Origin: Saprospirales bacterium
GTDB lineage: Bacteria > Bacteroidota > Bacteroidia > Chitinophagales > Saprospiraceae
DNA length: 64,000 nt
NCBI GenBank assembly: GCA_007695035.1
Contig: REEO01000050.1
Coordinates: 62,001-126,000 of the forward strand
Direction of reading: 5' to 3'
Part shown: positions 6,375-16,394 of the stretch, one piece after another
Numbering within the stretch: position 1 is the stretch's first letter
Layout of the letters: every line of letters starts with the position of its first letter
Position numbers and translations under genes: made by a program
Notes under the pieces: model-generated
What the model was told of the DNA's origin: nothing
The model's database searches: none
Seen by the model: only the letters and a program-made list of their open reading frames with translations

Positions 6375-9371
6375 ATGATACCAAACTGTACAAAAAACCT
6401 ACTTGGATATTGGCTCTCCGGCCTGATTTTGCTGGCTTCGACCACTGTTTTGGCACAGACTCCCATCACGGGTACTGTGACAGGCAGTGAAGATGGATTG
6501 CCATTAATTTCTGCCACAGTTCAGGACCCGGATAATCCATCCATTGGAACCGTAACGGATTTTGATGGCAACTACTCCATAGTGCCGGGACAAAACACAA
6601 CTCACCTGCAATTTAGCTATGTGGGATATGAAAGTCAACGCATTGAGATAGGTGATCAAACTGAGATTAATGTCGTACTTTCTCCTGGAAGTCTGCTGGG
6701 TGAGGTGGTCATCATTGGTTACGGAACCGTGGAAAGAGAAGATGTTACTGGCTCAGTTCAGACAGTTGAGGCGCGGGATTTCAACCAGGGTGCCATTACC
6801 AGCCCACAAGAGTTGCTTTCGGGGAAAGTGCCCGGAGTTACTGTAACCACCGGCGGCGGTGGACCGGATGAAGGTGCTCAAATCCGAATAAGAGGTCTAT
6901 CCTCGTTGGACGCATCAAACGACCCCCTGATAGTGGTGGATGGCATCCCCCTTGCATCGGGAGGTGTTTCGGGCAACCGAAATCCTCTAAACATCATTAA
7001 TCCTCGGGATATAGAAAGCATTACAGTGCTCAAAGATGCCTCGGCCACAGCCATATACGGCAGCAGGGGCTCAGCCGGTGTCATTCTTATTACTACCAAG
7101 AGGGGAAGTTTTGGAACGCCAACTCAAATTTCCTATGATGCCAATTTCTCAATCGGAACTGCTATTACTAAGGTGGATGTTTTGTCGCCAACGGAATTCA
7201 GGCAGGTGATGGAGGACCAGGAACCCAATCAACTGGACTTGATGGGCGATGCCAACAACGAATGGCAGGATGAAATTTACAGAAATGCCGTTGGCACTGA
7301 TCACAATATCGGTGTCAGCGGAAGCATAACGGAAACTTTCCCCTATAGGGTTTCTTTGGGCTACACGCACAAGGAGGGAATTTTGCTCACCGATCAGTTT
7401 GAGCGATACACTGCGGGAATCAATCTAACACCTCACTTTTTTGACAGCAGGCTGCAGCTAAATGTAGGAATAAGAGGAATGCTCAACAAAAACAAATTTG
7501 CGGAACGAGGCGCGATAGGCGCAGCTGTCAGTTTTGATCCCACGAGAGAAAAGTTTGATGAGGAGAGTGAATTTAGTGGGTACAGTGTATGGACCCTACC
7601 AAACGGCAATCCCAACCTTCTGGCCCCAACCAATCCCATTTCTCTTCTCGACCGCGACCTCAGGCAGGACAATTCAGAAGTGACTCGTTATATTATTAAT
7701 GCATCGGCAGATTATCGCTTTGGGTTTCTACCCACACTTAGGGCTACCTTAAATCTCGGGTACGATTACTCTCAGGGAGAAGGAGGTGTTGATATTGTGG
7801 GCAACAATATGGTGGCCTACAGTTTTAACCAAAATACTGGCGGTGGCTTAGTTAGTACCTATGACGAGCGCAGGAAAAACGAGTTGATTGAATTCTATAT
7901 GAATTACGGGGAGAAGTTCGGAGACCACTCCCTGGATGCAATGGCCGGGTATTCGTGGCAGCGATTTTATGATAAAAATTCTTTCTTCAGATCGGATGTC
8001 GCCATGACCCCGGCTGAAACACAACAACAAGATGACATTGCCCGTGAGATGTATTTATTATCGCTGTTTGGCAGGGTGAATTACACTTTCAGGGACCGGT
8101 ATTTACTCACTTTTACACTTAGAGGCGATGCCACTTCCAGATTCGCATCGGAGAACCGATGGGGTGTTTTCCCCGCTTTGGCCGGGGCTTACAAAGTTTT
8201 TGAAAACGATGACCGATTTTTCAACGATCTCAAGTTGAGAGCCGGATGGGGAATCACAGGTCAACAGGAAATCGGTGGATATTATATTTACCAGGCTGTT
8301 TATGAAGAGAGTTTAGATAATGCGCGCTACCGCTTTGGAGATGATTTTGTTACCACCATACGCCCGAACGGCTACGACAGGAATATCAAATGGGAAGAAA
8401 CCACCACCTACAACGTGGGATTGGATTTTTCCATAATAGCAGATCGATTACAAGGAACCTTTGATCTGTACAGACGCGACACCAGGGATTTGCTTGGACT
8501 GGTCGATGTACCGGCGGGAACCAATCTCACCAATAGAATATTCACCAATGTTGGAAATATGAGGTCAGAGGGTGTAGAGCTGGCAATCTTCACTAGTCCG
8601 GTGGTAAGAAGAGATTTCCGCTGGGACGTCAGCACCAATGTCAACTACAACACCAATGAGATTACCAGACTGACCGCCACCAACGACCCCGACTTCCCGG
8701 GAGTGGAAATAGGTGGTATTTCAGGAGGGGTGGGCTCCAATATTCAGATTCACTCCGTGGGCCACGAGCCGTTTTCTTTTTATGTATTTGAACAACAGTA
8801 TGACGAGGAGGGCAATTTGATTGAGGGTGAATTCAAAGACCGAAACGGTGACGGTACAGTTAGCGACGATGACAAATACCGTTTCAGAAGTCCGGCTCCG
8901 AGAGTCACCTGGGGTATAACCAGTAATTTTACCTGGAAGGGTTTTGAGTTTTCTTTGGCCGGCAGGGCGCATTTTGGAAATTACGTATATAACAATGTGG
9001 CCACAGACCTGGGTCATTTTGACCAACTCTACCACCCCACCAACTACCTGTCCAACATACACCGCTCGGCATTTGACAACAACATTCAAAGACAGAGCAA
9101 TGTGTTGTTCAGCGATCATTTTGTGGCCGATGCCAGTTTTTTCAGAATGGACCACATAACCATTGGATACAATTTCAACACCCTCAATTTAGGAGGAAGA
9201 AATTTGACAGAGACAATAGGATTGAATCACCTAAGGATTTATGCAACTGTACAGAACCCCTTCATCATAACTTCCTATGATGGATTGGACCCGGAAATTC
9301 CCAACGGGATTGACAACAATTTCTATCCGAGACCGAGAACATTTCTCATGGGTCTTTCTGTAACTTTTTAA
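6375..9371 (+). CDS. SusC/RagA-family TonB-dependent outer-membrane transporter
   Basis: The protein has 998 aa, the usual size for SusC. It has a signal peptide ending VLAQ (about residue 28), a CarboxypepD-regulatory-like domain (PITGTVTGSEDGLPLISATV, then GNYSI and VGYESQRIEI), and a TonB-box-like GEVVIIGYGTV at about 110-120. A plug domain follows (GKVPGVTV, IRIRGLSS, DPLIVVDGIP, ITVLKDASATAIYGSRG) and then a 22-strand-type barrel ending in aromatic residues (LMGLSVTF). It should import glycans or peptides captured by SusD, powered by TonB. susD follows after 19 bases. The substrate is unknown because no degradative enzyme is adjacent. Confidence 0.95.
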   Translation: MIPNCTKNLLGYWLSGLILLASTTVLAQTPITGTVTGSEDGLPLISATVQDPDNPSIGTVTDFDGNYSIVPGQNTTHLQFSYVGYESQRIEIGDQTEINVVLSPGSLLGEVVIIGYGTVEREDVTGSVQTVEARDFNQGAITSPQELLSGKVPGVTVTTGGGGPDEGAQIRIRGLSSLDASNDPLIVVDGIPLASGGVSGNRNPLNIINPRDIESITVLKDASATAIYGSRGSAGVILITTKRGSFGTPTQISYDANFSIGTAITKVDVLSPTEFRQVMEDQEPNQLDLMGDANNEWQDEIYRNAVGTDHNIGVSGSITETFPYRVSLGYTHKEGILLTDQFERYTAGINLTPHFFDSRLQLNVGIRGMLNKNKFAERGAIGAAVSFDPTREKFDEESEFSGYSVWTLPNGNPNLLAPTNPISLLDRDLRQDNSEVTRYIINASADYRFGFLPTLRATLNLGYDYSQGEGGVDIVGNNMVAYSFNQNTGGGLVSTYDERRKNELIEFYMNYGEKFGDHSLDAMAGYSWQRFYDKNSFFRSDVAMTPAETQQQDDIAREMYLLSLFGRVNYTFRDRYLLTFTLRGDATSRFASENRWGVFPALAGAYKVFENDDRFFNDLKLRAGWGITGQQEIGGYYIYQAVYEESLDNARYRFGDDFVTTIRPNGYDRNIKWEETTTYNVGLDFSIIADRLQGTFDLYRRDTRDLLGLVDVPAGTNLTNRIFTNVGNMRSEGVELAIFTSPVVRRDFRWDVSTNVNYNTNEITRLTATNDPDFPGVEIGGISGGVGSNIQIHSVGHEPFSFYVFEQQYDEEGNLIEGEFKDRNGDGTVSDDDKYRFRSPAPRVTWGITSNFTWKGFEFSLAGRAHFGNYVYNNVATDLGHFDQLYHPTNYLSNIHRSAFDNNIQRQSNVLFSDHFVADASFFRMDHITIGYNFNTLNLGGRNLTETIGLNHLRIYATVQNPFIITSYDGLDPEIPNGIDNNFYPRPRTFLMGLSVTF

Positions 9372-9390
9372 CCCAAAAAACCTTGCAATC

Positions 9391-11577
9391 ATGAATAGCG
9401 TAAAAATTTTATTTCTAAGCATCTTGATAATTTTGACTGCAACCTCCTGTTTTGACGATCTGGACACGGTCCCATTGGACCCCACTCAGGTCACCTCGGG
9501 CTCTGTTTTCGACAATGAAGATGCCTACCGGGGTGTGTTGGCAAAATTATATGCAGGACTGTCTGTTTCCGGTCAGGAAGGACCGTCCGGGCGACCAGAT
9601 ATTTCGGGAATTGACGAGGGATTCGGGCAATACTTGCGCGGCTACTGGTACCATCAGCAACTCACCACTGACGAGGCCATAATCGGTTGGAATGATCAGA
9701 CAATTTTCGACTTCCACCACCAAACGTGGACACCGAGTGACGGTTTCACCTTTGCCTTTTACAGCCGCATTTTTTACCAAATATCGCTCTGTAATGAATT
9801 TCTTCGCGAAACTACCGACAGCAAACTCAGTTCACGCGGTGTAAGTGATGAATTGCGCTCCGAAATCCGGGAATTCAGAGCTGAGGCCCGTTTCTTGAGA
9901 GCACTCAGCTACTGGCACGCATTGGATCTTTTTAGAAATGTGCCCTTTGTTACTGAGCAGGACGATGTCGGTGCATTCTTTCCTCAGCAAATCCAGGCAG
10001 CCGATCTGTTTGATTTTATCGAAAGTGAATTGTTAGAAATTGAAGAGACCATTGCAGCTCCCGGTACCAATGAATACGGCCGCGCAGATAGAGGAGCAGT
10101 GTGGATGCTTTTGGCAAAACTCTATCTGAATGCCGAGGTTTACACAGGAGAAAACCGCTATGCGGATTGTTTTGAATACTGCGAAAAGATAATCTCTGCA
10201 GGTTACCAACTAGAGGAGGAGTACGCACACCTCTTCCTGGCGGACAATGACAATTCCAGTGAAATCATTTTCCCCATTATTTCCGACGGTGTAAACACCA
10301 GGACCTGGGGTGGAATGACTTTTATTATTAATGCAGCCATTGGGGGTAATATGAATCCATCCGACCTGGGAATGGGCGGTGGCTGGGGAGGAATCCGGGC
10401 AGTGCGAGAGTTTGTAGAAGTTTTTCCGGAGGGCGGCGATGGAGTGATCGTGGAACGCAATTTAGGACAAACCGTCTCCTACCCCAAACTTTACGTGCCC
10501 GGAACGCATCAGGGAAATGACCCCACAGATACGAGAAACTCCCTCTCTTCGCCCGGTGGCGACAACGTCTTTTTCGGACACAAATACTTCCCGGACCCCA
10601 ACACGGAAATTCGCTTCACCAGAATACCCTCCTCGACAGCGCCCATATACGGTGACAATCAGGGAGACGGCACGCTCCAGATAAACGGGAACCCCATTGT
10701 TGTACCGGAACCAGGCCTTCACTATATAAGGGTCAATTGGAGCAATTTTACCTACACCATAGAAAGAAGGGAATGGGCTCTTCAGGGATCGGCAGTACCC
10801 GGGGGGGGCAGCCTTCCTCTGGAGTGGAATGAGGATGAAAGAGCCCTGGAAGTGGAAGCTCAACTGAATGCCGGCGAATTTACCTTTATCGCAAACGATG
10901 ACCCCGTCCTGGTATTAGGGGACACTGGTGGCGATGCCATTCTGGAAATTGGTGGAGACCCGATCCAAACCATTACTGTACCGGGACTTTATAAAATTTT
11001 CCTTTTCGTTGATCAACCGGATTATTCCTATAAGTTGACCACGGAGGCTTTTGACCGCCGGGGTATGTTTTACACAGATGGTCATACACTGGATATTGAA
11101 GACATTACCCAGTTTACCCAGGGGTACGCAGTCACCAAATTTAAAAATATCACTTCAGATGGTGTTTCAGGTGCAGATGCGACCTTCCCGGACACGGACT
11201 TCCCAAAATTCAGACTTGCTGATGCCTACCTAATGGCTGCAGAAGCTGCTTTAAGGGGAGGCGGGAGTGTTCAGCAGGGATTGGACTATTTCAACCGGGT
11301 AAGGGAGAGGGCTTACAAAAGCACGGCCGGCCATGTTACTATGGAGGAGTTTGACCTGCAACTCATTTTGGATGAGCGAGCCAGGGAACTGTACTGGGAG
11401 TGCCACAGAAGAACAGACCTGGTGAGATTCGGACAATTTTCGGACGGTGATTATGTCTGGCAATGGAAAGGTGCCGCACCCGACGGCCAACAAGTCTCCT
11501 CGCACAGGGATGTTTTCCCAATACCGAGTTCTGACCTGAACAGCAATCCCAATTTAGTCCAAAATCCGGGTTACTGA
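9391..11577 (+). CDS. SusD/RagB-family lipoprotein with embedded SusE/F-like domain
   Basis: The protein has 728 aa with lipobox ATSC (Cys about residue 20). The SusD fold is recognisable: N-terminal YWYHQQLTTDEAI, the TPR-like EARFLRALSYWHALDLF, GRADRGAVWMLLAKLYLN, and the C-terminal RLADAYLMAAEAALRGG, LDERARELYWECHRRTDLVRFG and VFPIPSSDLNSNPNLVQNPGY. SusD proteins usually have 480-600 aa. The extra length comes from an insert at about residues 403-550 that resembles one and a half SusE/F repeats (QINGNPIVVPEPGLHYIRV; WALQGSAVPGGGSLPLEW; AGEFTFIANDD; VPGLYKIFL). It pairs with the SusC transporter immediately upstream as the surface lid and binding protein. The insert may add a glycan-binding module; that is inference. 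Confidence 0.9.
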   Translation: MNSVKILFLSILIILTATSCFDDLDTVPLDPTQVTSGSVFDNEDAYRGVLAKLYAGLSVSGQEGPSGRPDISGIDEGFGQYLRGYWYHQQLTTDEAIIGWNDQTIFDFHHQTWTPSDGFTFAFYSRIFYQISLCNEFLRETTDSKLSSRGVSDELRSEIREFRAEARFLRALSYWHALDLFRNVPFVTEQDDVGAFFPQQIQAADLFDFIESELLEIEETIAAPGTNEYGRADRGAVWMLLAKLYLNAEVYTGENRYADCFEYCEKIISAGYQLEEEYAHLFLADNDNSSEIIFPIISDGVNTRTWGGMTFIINAAIGGNMNPSDLGMGGGWGGIRAVREFVEVFPEGGDGVIVERNLGQTVSYPKLYVPGTHQGNDPTDTRNSLSSPGGDNVFFGHKYFPDPNTEIRFTRIPSSTAPIYGDNQGDGTLQINGNPIVVPEPGLHYIRVNWSNFTYTIERREWALQGSAVPGGGSLPLEWNEDERALEVEAQLNAGEFTFIANDDPVLVLGDTGGDAILEIGGDPIQTITVPGLYKIFLFVDQPDYSYKLTTEAFDRRGMFYTDGHTLDIEDITQFTQGYAVTKFKNITSDGVSGADATFPDTDFPKFRLADAYLMAAEAALRGGGSVQQGLDYFNRVRERAYKSTAGHVTMEEFDLQLILDERARELYWECHRRTDLVRFGQFSDGDYVWQWKGAAPDGQQVSSHRDVFPIPSSDLNSNPNLVQNPGY

Positions 11578-11870
11578 TGGGTTGTTGGCGGATGGTTGAT
11601 GGCTGATGGATAGCTTTGAGTTTTTTTGCTTTATATTAGACGGTATATTTTCGAGGATTTTTCCTTGTGCATTCTTGCTCGATACATTCATTATTTTTGT
11701 TGCACTAAAATAACTGTGCAATCTCCGTGCTCTAAATCCATTTCGACGAACTCAATGGCCGCCTCTGTAGTGGACAATGTTTCAGTTGTGATTTGCTTTG
11801 CACTGAGCACATTAGAAGGGGTGGGCCTGCTGATGGGCTGATGGGTTGATAGTCGATGGCTTGCTGACAG
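11578..11870. repeat. Degenerate TTGATGGCTGATGG-type spacer repeats
   Basis: Directly after the susD stop the sequence runs through imperfect units such as ggcggatggttgatgg and ctgatgggctgatggg (11578-11612 and 11828-11866). Between them lies an AT-rich piece with CTGTGCAATCTCCGTG, nearly repeated at about 25150-25170. Related spacers occur after the E1 gene (24979), the rhomboid gene (52799) and ftsK (57126). No coding sequence is credible here. Confidence 0.5.
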
Positions 11871-12047
11871 CGCGACCTCGATATTGTAAGTAGTGCATCG
11901 TTGCCGACCTTATTATCTATAGCACAGGATTGTTATTGGCTGTATCACCCTGTGGGTTAAAACGATAATAATTCATTCAATTGTCCCAAATCCATACTCG
12001 CGGTAAATTCATACCGTCGAGTCATTCAGTTTTTCAAAAAAACTGAT

Positions 12048-12055
12048 TAGCTTTG
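12048..12055 (+). promoter_or_regulatory. Candidate -7 promoter box of sucC
   Basis: TAGCTTTG matches TAnnTTTG and lies 22 bases before the sucC ATG. The same octamer precedes tyrS and (minus strand) mazG. No convincing -33 TTTG is seen. The rest of 11871-12047 shows nothing recognisable. Confidence 0.4.
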
Positions 12056-12077
12056 GGCTTTCAAAAAATAATCCATT

Positions 12078-13280
12078 ATGAATCTTCACGAATACCAGGG
12101 AAAAAAGATATTGAAAGACAACAATGTACCCATTCAGGAGGGTGTTGTCGTAGAGAAAAAAGAGGAATTGCTCAGCGCATACGACCAACTGAAAAAGGAC
12201 ACCGGCACTGAGGCTGCTGTGATTAAGGCACAGATTCACGCCGGTGGCCGGGGTAAAGGCGGTGGCGTTAAGTTGGCCAAAAACCGGGCTGAAGTAAAGC
12301 AACTGGGATCAGATATTTTAGGTATGATGCTGAAAACTCCTCAGACTCCCGGTGGATTGGAAGGCGAGGGGAAATTGGTGCGCAAAGTACTTATCGCAGA
12401 AGATGCCTACGCGCCTGATTTTGATGCCTGCGATGAAATTTACATGTCCATCCTCACCGACCGGGACTCGGGAAACAACGCCATCATATACTCCACCGAA
12501 GGAGGGATGGACATCGAAACCGTGGCCGAGGAAACACCGCATTTGGTCCACAAGGAATTTGTCGATCCCGCCATTGGATTACAGCCCTTCCAGGCTAGAA
12601 AGATTGCCTTTAATCTCGGCCTCACAGGAAAGGCATTCAAGGAGATGACAAAATTTGCCGCCAACCTCTACCGCTCTTTTATGAATGCAGATGCTACGCT
12701 TGTAGAGATCAATCCAGTCCTAAAAACCGCAGACGACCGAATTTTAGCAGTGGACTGCAAAATGTCAATCGATGATGCCGCCCTTTTCAGGAGAAAAGAG
12801 ATCGCAGAAATGAGAGACATACACGAAGAAGACCCCACCGAAGTGGAGGCAAAAAAATACGACCTCAACTATGTTAAGTTGGATGGCAACGTGGGCTGTA
12901 TGGTGAATGGAGCCGGACTGGCGATGGCCACCATGGACATCATCAAACTTTCGGGTGGCGATCCGGCCAACTTCCTGGATGTAGGAGGTACTGCCGATGC
13001 AGCACGGGTTGAACAGGGATTTAGAATCATTCTCAGCGACCAGAATGTAAAGGCCATTCTCATCAATATTTTTGGGGGAATCGTGCGCTGTGACCGCGTC
13101 GCTCAGGGTGTGGTTGATGCCTGTAGAAATATAGACGATTTGAATGTACCCATCATAGTGCGACTCCAGGGAACCAATGCAGACATTGCGAAGGAAATCA
13201 TCGACAATTCCGGTTTGGCCGTTCACTCTGCGGTACTATTGGAGGAAGCTGCACAACAGGTGAAAAAAGTGCTGAGCTAG
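12078..13280 (+). CDS. sucC: Succinyl-CoA synthetase (ADP-forming) beta subunit
   Basis: The protein has 400 aa, close to the usual 385-400. It begins [15 protein letters not shown], the standard SucC start, followed by an ATP-grasp domain ([20 protein letters not shown]) and the C-terminal ligase-CoA domain ([48 protein letters not shown]). It forms succinyl-CoA ligase with SucD in the TCA cycle, interconverting succinyl-CoA and succinate with ATP formation. sucD is not in the window. xseA begins one base after its stop, so the two are co-transcribed. Confidence 0.95.
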   Translation: MNLHEYQGKKILKDNNVPIQEGVVVEKKEELLSAYDQLKKDTGTEAAVIKAQIHAGGRGKGGGVKLAKNRAEVKQLGSDILGMMLKTPQTPGGLEGEGKLVRKVLIAEDAYAPDFDACDEIYMSILTDRDSGNNAIIYSTEGGMDIETVAEETPHLVHKEFVDPAIGLQPFQARKIAFNLGLTGKAFKEMTKFAANLYRSFMNADATLVEINPVLKTADDRILAVDCKMSIDDAALFRRKEIAEMRDIHEEDPTEVEAKKYDLNYVKLDGNVGCMVNGAGLAMATMDIIKLSGGDPANFLDVGGTADAARVEQGFRIILSDQNVKAILINIFGGIVRCDRVAQGVVDACRNIDDLNVPIIVRLQGTNADIAKEIIDNSGLAVHSAVLLEEAAQQVKKVLS

Positions 13281-13281
13281 T

Positions 13282-14550
13282 GTGGAACAAGGGTTCGAAA
13301 ATACCGACAGTGAAGCTAAAAAAGCCATCCCACTCTACGAACTCAACCAGAGAATAAAGAGGGCTATTTCGGTCAATTTCCCACAGCAATTGTGGGTCAG
13401 GGCTGAAATAGCCTCCATTTCAACCAAAAGTCGCCACCGCTACCTCCAGTTGGTGGAGAAGCAAGAGCAGTCCGACCGCGTCAAAGCCAAAGCCTTCGCT
13501 GTGCTCTGGGCCGGGAATTACCTGGTATTAAAGAAAAGATTGGGTGGACAACTGGACGAGGTTTTAAAAGAGGGCCTCGAACTATTGATTGCCGTAAAAG
13601 TGGACTTCCACGAAGAGTACGGATTAAAGCTCAACATAGTCGATGCAGACCCGGGATTTACCATTGGCAAATACTTTTCCCGCAAACAGCAAATTTTCAA
13701 CGAAATACGGAAAAAGGGGCTGGACAAATTGCAACCCACTCTCCCACTACCCTATGTTTTGCAAAGCATCGCTGTAATCTCTTCCTCGGGAGCGGCAGGA
13801 TACCGGGATTTTATGGCCCAAATTAATGCTACCGAAAGCATCATGGATATCCGCACGGAGCTTCTTGATTGTCACATGCAAGGGGTGCGAGTTGAAGCCG
13901 ATATGCTCAGCGCCCTGTCCAAAATAAATCAATCTGCAAAAAAGTGGGATGCGGTGGTTATCATCCGTGGCGGAGGCTCGAGGCTGGATCTCTCGGATTT
14001 TGACAACCTTAAACTGGCTGAAGTAATCGCAAAACTGCCCGTTCCGGTTTTATCTGGCATCGGTCATGAAATCGACATGAGTGCCATAGACCTCGTGGCC
14101 CATCAAGCTCTAAAAACGCCCACTGCCGCCGCCCAATTTATCATAGACCACAATATCGATTTTATCAACCGACTGCTTACCGCCCGCGAAACCATACTTC
14201 AGACGGCCGTCGCCAAACTGAAAGACCACCACTACCAGCTCAGGGAACTCAACCGGGAAATTATCCACCGGGCAGGACGTCCACTTTCGGAAGAACTATA
14301 TAAACTCCGGGAAATGACCGGCAGGATTAAACTGCTAACTACTCAGATCTATAGAAGTGAAGAGGAGCGCCTGAAAAATATCGAGCGGGAACTCAAGCTG
14401 TCTAGCCCTGAGGCCATTATGAAGCGAGGCTTTTCGATTGCAGCCAAAGATGGCAAGGTGATTCGTTTTGCAGAGGAGACCGAAAAAGGAGATGAACTAA
14501 CCATCAAATTGTACCGCGGAAAGATTCGCGCAATAAACCAGGGAAATTAA
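13282..14550 (+). CDS. xseA: Exodeoxyribonuclease VII large subunit
   Basis: The protein has 422 aa and starts at GTG, one base after the sucC stop. It has an N-terminal OB-fold (LYELNQRIKRAISVNFPQQLWVRAEIAS), then the exonuclease VII large-subunit catalytic domain (IAVISSSGAAGYRDF, VVIIRGGGSRLDLSDFDN, PVLSGIGHEIDMSAIDLVA, KTPTAAAQFI) and a coiled-coil C-terminal region. With XseB it degrades single-stranded DNA processively from both ends in the cytoplasm. xseB follows after 5 bases, as expected for a subunit pair. Confidence 0.95.
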   Translation: MEQGFENTDSEAKKAIPLYELNQRIKRAISVNFPQQLWVRAEIASISTKSRHRYLQLVEKQEQSDRVKAKAFAVLWAGNYLVLKKRLGGQLDEVLKEGLELLIAVKVDFHEEYGLKLNIVDADPGFTIGKYFSRKQQIFNEIRKKGLDKLQPTLPLPYVLQSIAVISSSGAAGYRDFMAQINATESIMDIRTELLDCHMQGVRVEADMLSALSKINQSAKKWDAVVIIRGGGSRLDLSDFDNLKLAEVIAKLPVPVLSGIGHEIDMSAIDLVAHQALKTPTAAAQFIIDHNIDFINRLLTARETILQTAVAKLKDHHYQLRELNREIIHRAGRPLSEELYKLREMTGRIKLLTTQIYRSEEERLKNIERELKLSSPEAIMKRGFSIAAKDGKVIRFAEETEKGDELTIKLYRGKIRAINQGN

Positions 14551-14555
14551 CTATT

Positions 14556-14783
14556 ATGGAAGACAGCGAACTCACATACAGCAAGGCCATTGAAGAATTG
14601 CGCCAAATACTACAGGACCTCCAGGGTGACTTAGAGGATATCGATCAATTGGAGAAAAAGATGAAGCGAGCCAGATTCCTGCTGCATTATTGTCACAAAA
14701 AGCTCAAAGATGTAAACACCTCCATCGAGCAAATCGTTGAAGAGATGGAACAGGAAGCAGAGGGCGGGAATGAACCTGAATAA
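14556..14783 (+). CDS. xseB: Exodeoxyribonuclease VII small subunit
   Basis: The protein has 75 aa, typical for XseB. It is a predicted helical hairpin with the family pattern TYSKAIEELRQILQDLQ followed by DIDQLEKKMKRARFLLHYCHKKL. XseB binds several copies to one XseA. It is last in the sucC-xseA-xseB transcript and meets porX convergently across about 50 bases. Confidence 0.9.
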   Translation: MEDSELTYSKAIEELRQILQDLQGDLEDIDQLEKKMKRARFLLHYCHKKLKDVNTSIEQIVEEMEQEAEGGNEPE

Positions 14784-14834
14784 TTTTGACTCCGCTCCAT
14801 ACAGGTCCTCCCCGTCATGCTATGATTAAAGATT

Positions 14835-16394
14835 CTATTTACTTCGCATAACACCGATAGGACAAATCATTTCTTCAAGTGAGATGCCACCGTGCTGGAA
14901 AGTGTCCTGGTAGTAATTGTGGTAGTAGTTGTAGTTGTTGGGATAGAGAAAGAACTTGTCCTCTTTGGCAAAAATAAAGGTGGAGCTGATGTTGGGTCTG
15001 GGCAGGCCGGCCTCCGATGGGTCTCGAACCTCCAGCACGTCCCCTTTTACGTACCGCAGATTTTTTCCAACCTTATACCGGAGATTGGTGGTGGTCTCTT
15101 TGTCCCCAACCACTTTAGAAGGAGTGGAAACCCTGATGGTTCCGTGGTCTGTAGTGAATACTACCCTTACATTTTTATCAGCTATACGTTGAAGTCCTGC
15201 CCAAAGCGGTGAGTGCAAAAACCAGGACCTGGTGATGGACCGGTAAGCGGCTTCATCGGCAGCCAGCTCTTTAAGAACCTCCATTTCTGTTCTAGCGTGG
15301 GACAGCATATCGATAAAGTTATAAACAATTACCGTGATGTCGTTGCTAAGAAAGTTGGTCATTTGGTCAGCCAGTTGCTTTCCAAAGTGGTGACGGGTCA
15401 CTTTTACGTAGTGGGATTTCACTTCCCTTCGGACTATCCTATTGAGTTGGTCTTTGAAAAATTCTTCCTCGTGGAGATTTTTACCGCCTTCCTCATTATC
15501 ATTCAGCCACTGTTTCGGGAATCTCTTTTGAATATCGGAGGGCATCAAGCCGGCAAAAATGGCATTTCTGCTGTACTGAGTCGTCGTGGGTAAAATACTC
15601 AAAAAATGGTCCTCTTCTTCCAGGTAAAAACGCTCCTTCAGTATCGGTTCGATAATTTTCCACTGATCGTAGCGCATGTTGTCCATCATTATGAAAAAAG
15701 TGGGCACATCGTCGTCCAACAGTGGGAAAACTTTATTCCGCATTAGATTGTGAGACATTACGGGCGGATTTTCAGCAGATCCGTCCAGCCAGTCCTTGTA
15801 GTTGTTCACCACGAATTTGGACCACTCGGAATTGGCTTCCTTTTTTTGCATGGCGAGAATATCCATCATCTGCTCGGACTTACTGCCACCCAGTTTTATC
15901 TCCCAGTTCACCAACTTCTTATATATTTCCACCCATTCCTCCAGATTGGGGCCACTGTTGATCTCCATCAGCAACTGTCTGAATTCCTGCTGGTAATCAG
16001 AGCTGGTTTTTTCCTCCACCAGGCGCTTGTTGTCAATGATCTTTTTCAGACTTAGAAGAATCTGGTGGGGATTGACAGGTTTGATGAGATAATCCGCAAT
16101 TTGCGAGCCGATGGCTTCGTCCATGATGTTTTCCGCTTCGTTTTTGGTGATCATTACTACCGGTACATCGGAGCGAATTTTCTTGATCTCGGGAAGGGTT
16201 TCCAAACCACTCAAACCGGGCATGGATTCATCGAGAAAAATTACATCAAACTTGCCATTTTCTTTAAGTTGCTCAATGGCATCGTAGCCGTTGGAGACCA
16301 TTTCAACTTTATATCCCTTTTTTTCAAGGAAAATTTGAAGTGGTTTCAAAAGATCTATTTCGTCGTCGGCCCAGAGGATTTTTATCTCACTCAT
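14835..16394 (-). CDS. porX: Type IX secretion response regulator PorX (receiver plus PglZ domain)
   Basis: The protein has 519 aa, the usual PorX length. The N-terminal receiver domain (1-120) has the acidic pocket ADDE, the phospho-acceptor D55 in FLDESMPG, a switch Thr in VVMITKNE and the conserved Lys in YLIKPVNP. A linker leads to a C-terminal PglZ/alkaline-phosphatase-superfamily domain from about 215 (PTFFIMMDNMRYDQW, VVFTTDHG, FQHGGISLEEMICP). In Porphyromonas, PorX works with PorY and SigP to control T9SS genes, and the PglZ domain is a zinc-dependent phosphodiesterase. No histidine kinase adjoins it. Three T9SS cargo proteins lie in the same window. Confidence 0.93.
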   Translation of the reverse strand: MSEIKILWADDEIDLLKPLQIFLEKKGYKVEMVSNGYDAIEQLKENGKFDVIFLDESMPGLSGLETLPEIKKIRSDVPVVMITKNEAENIMDEAIGSQIADYLIKPVNPHQILLSLKKIIDNKRLVEEKTSSDYQQEFRQLLMEINSGPNLEEWVEIYKKLVNWEIKLGGSKSEQMMDILAMQKKEANSEWSKFVVNNYKDWLDGSAENPPVMSHNLMRNKVFPLLDDDVPTFFIMMDNMRYDQWKIIEPILKERFYLEEEDHFLSILPTTTQYSRNAIFAGLMPSDIQKRFPKQWLNDNEEGGKNLHEEEFFKDQLNRIVRREVKSHYVKVTRHHFGKQLADQMTNFLSNDITVIVYNFIDMLSHARTEMEVLKELAADEAAYRSITRSWFLHSPLWAGLQRIADKNVRVVFTTDHGTIRVSTPSKVVGDKETTTNLRYKVGKNLRYVKGDVLEVRDPSEAGLPRPNISSTFIFAKEDKFFLYPNNYNYYHNYYQDTFQHGGISLEEMICPIGVMRSK

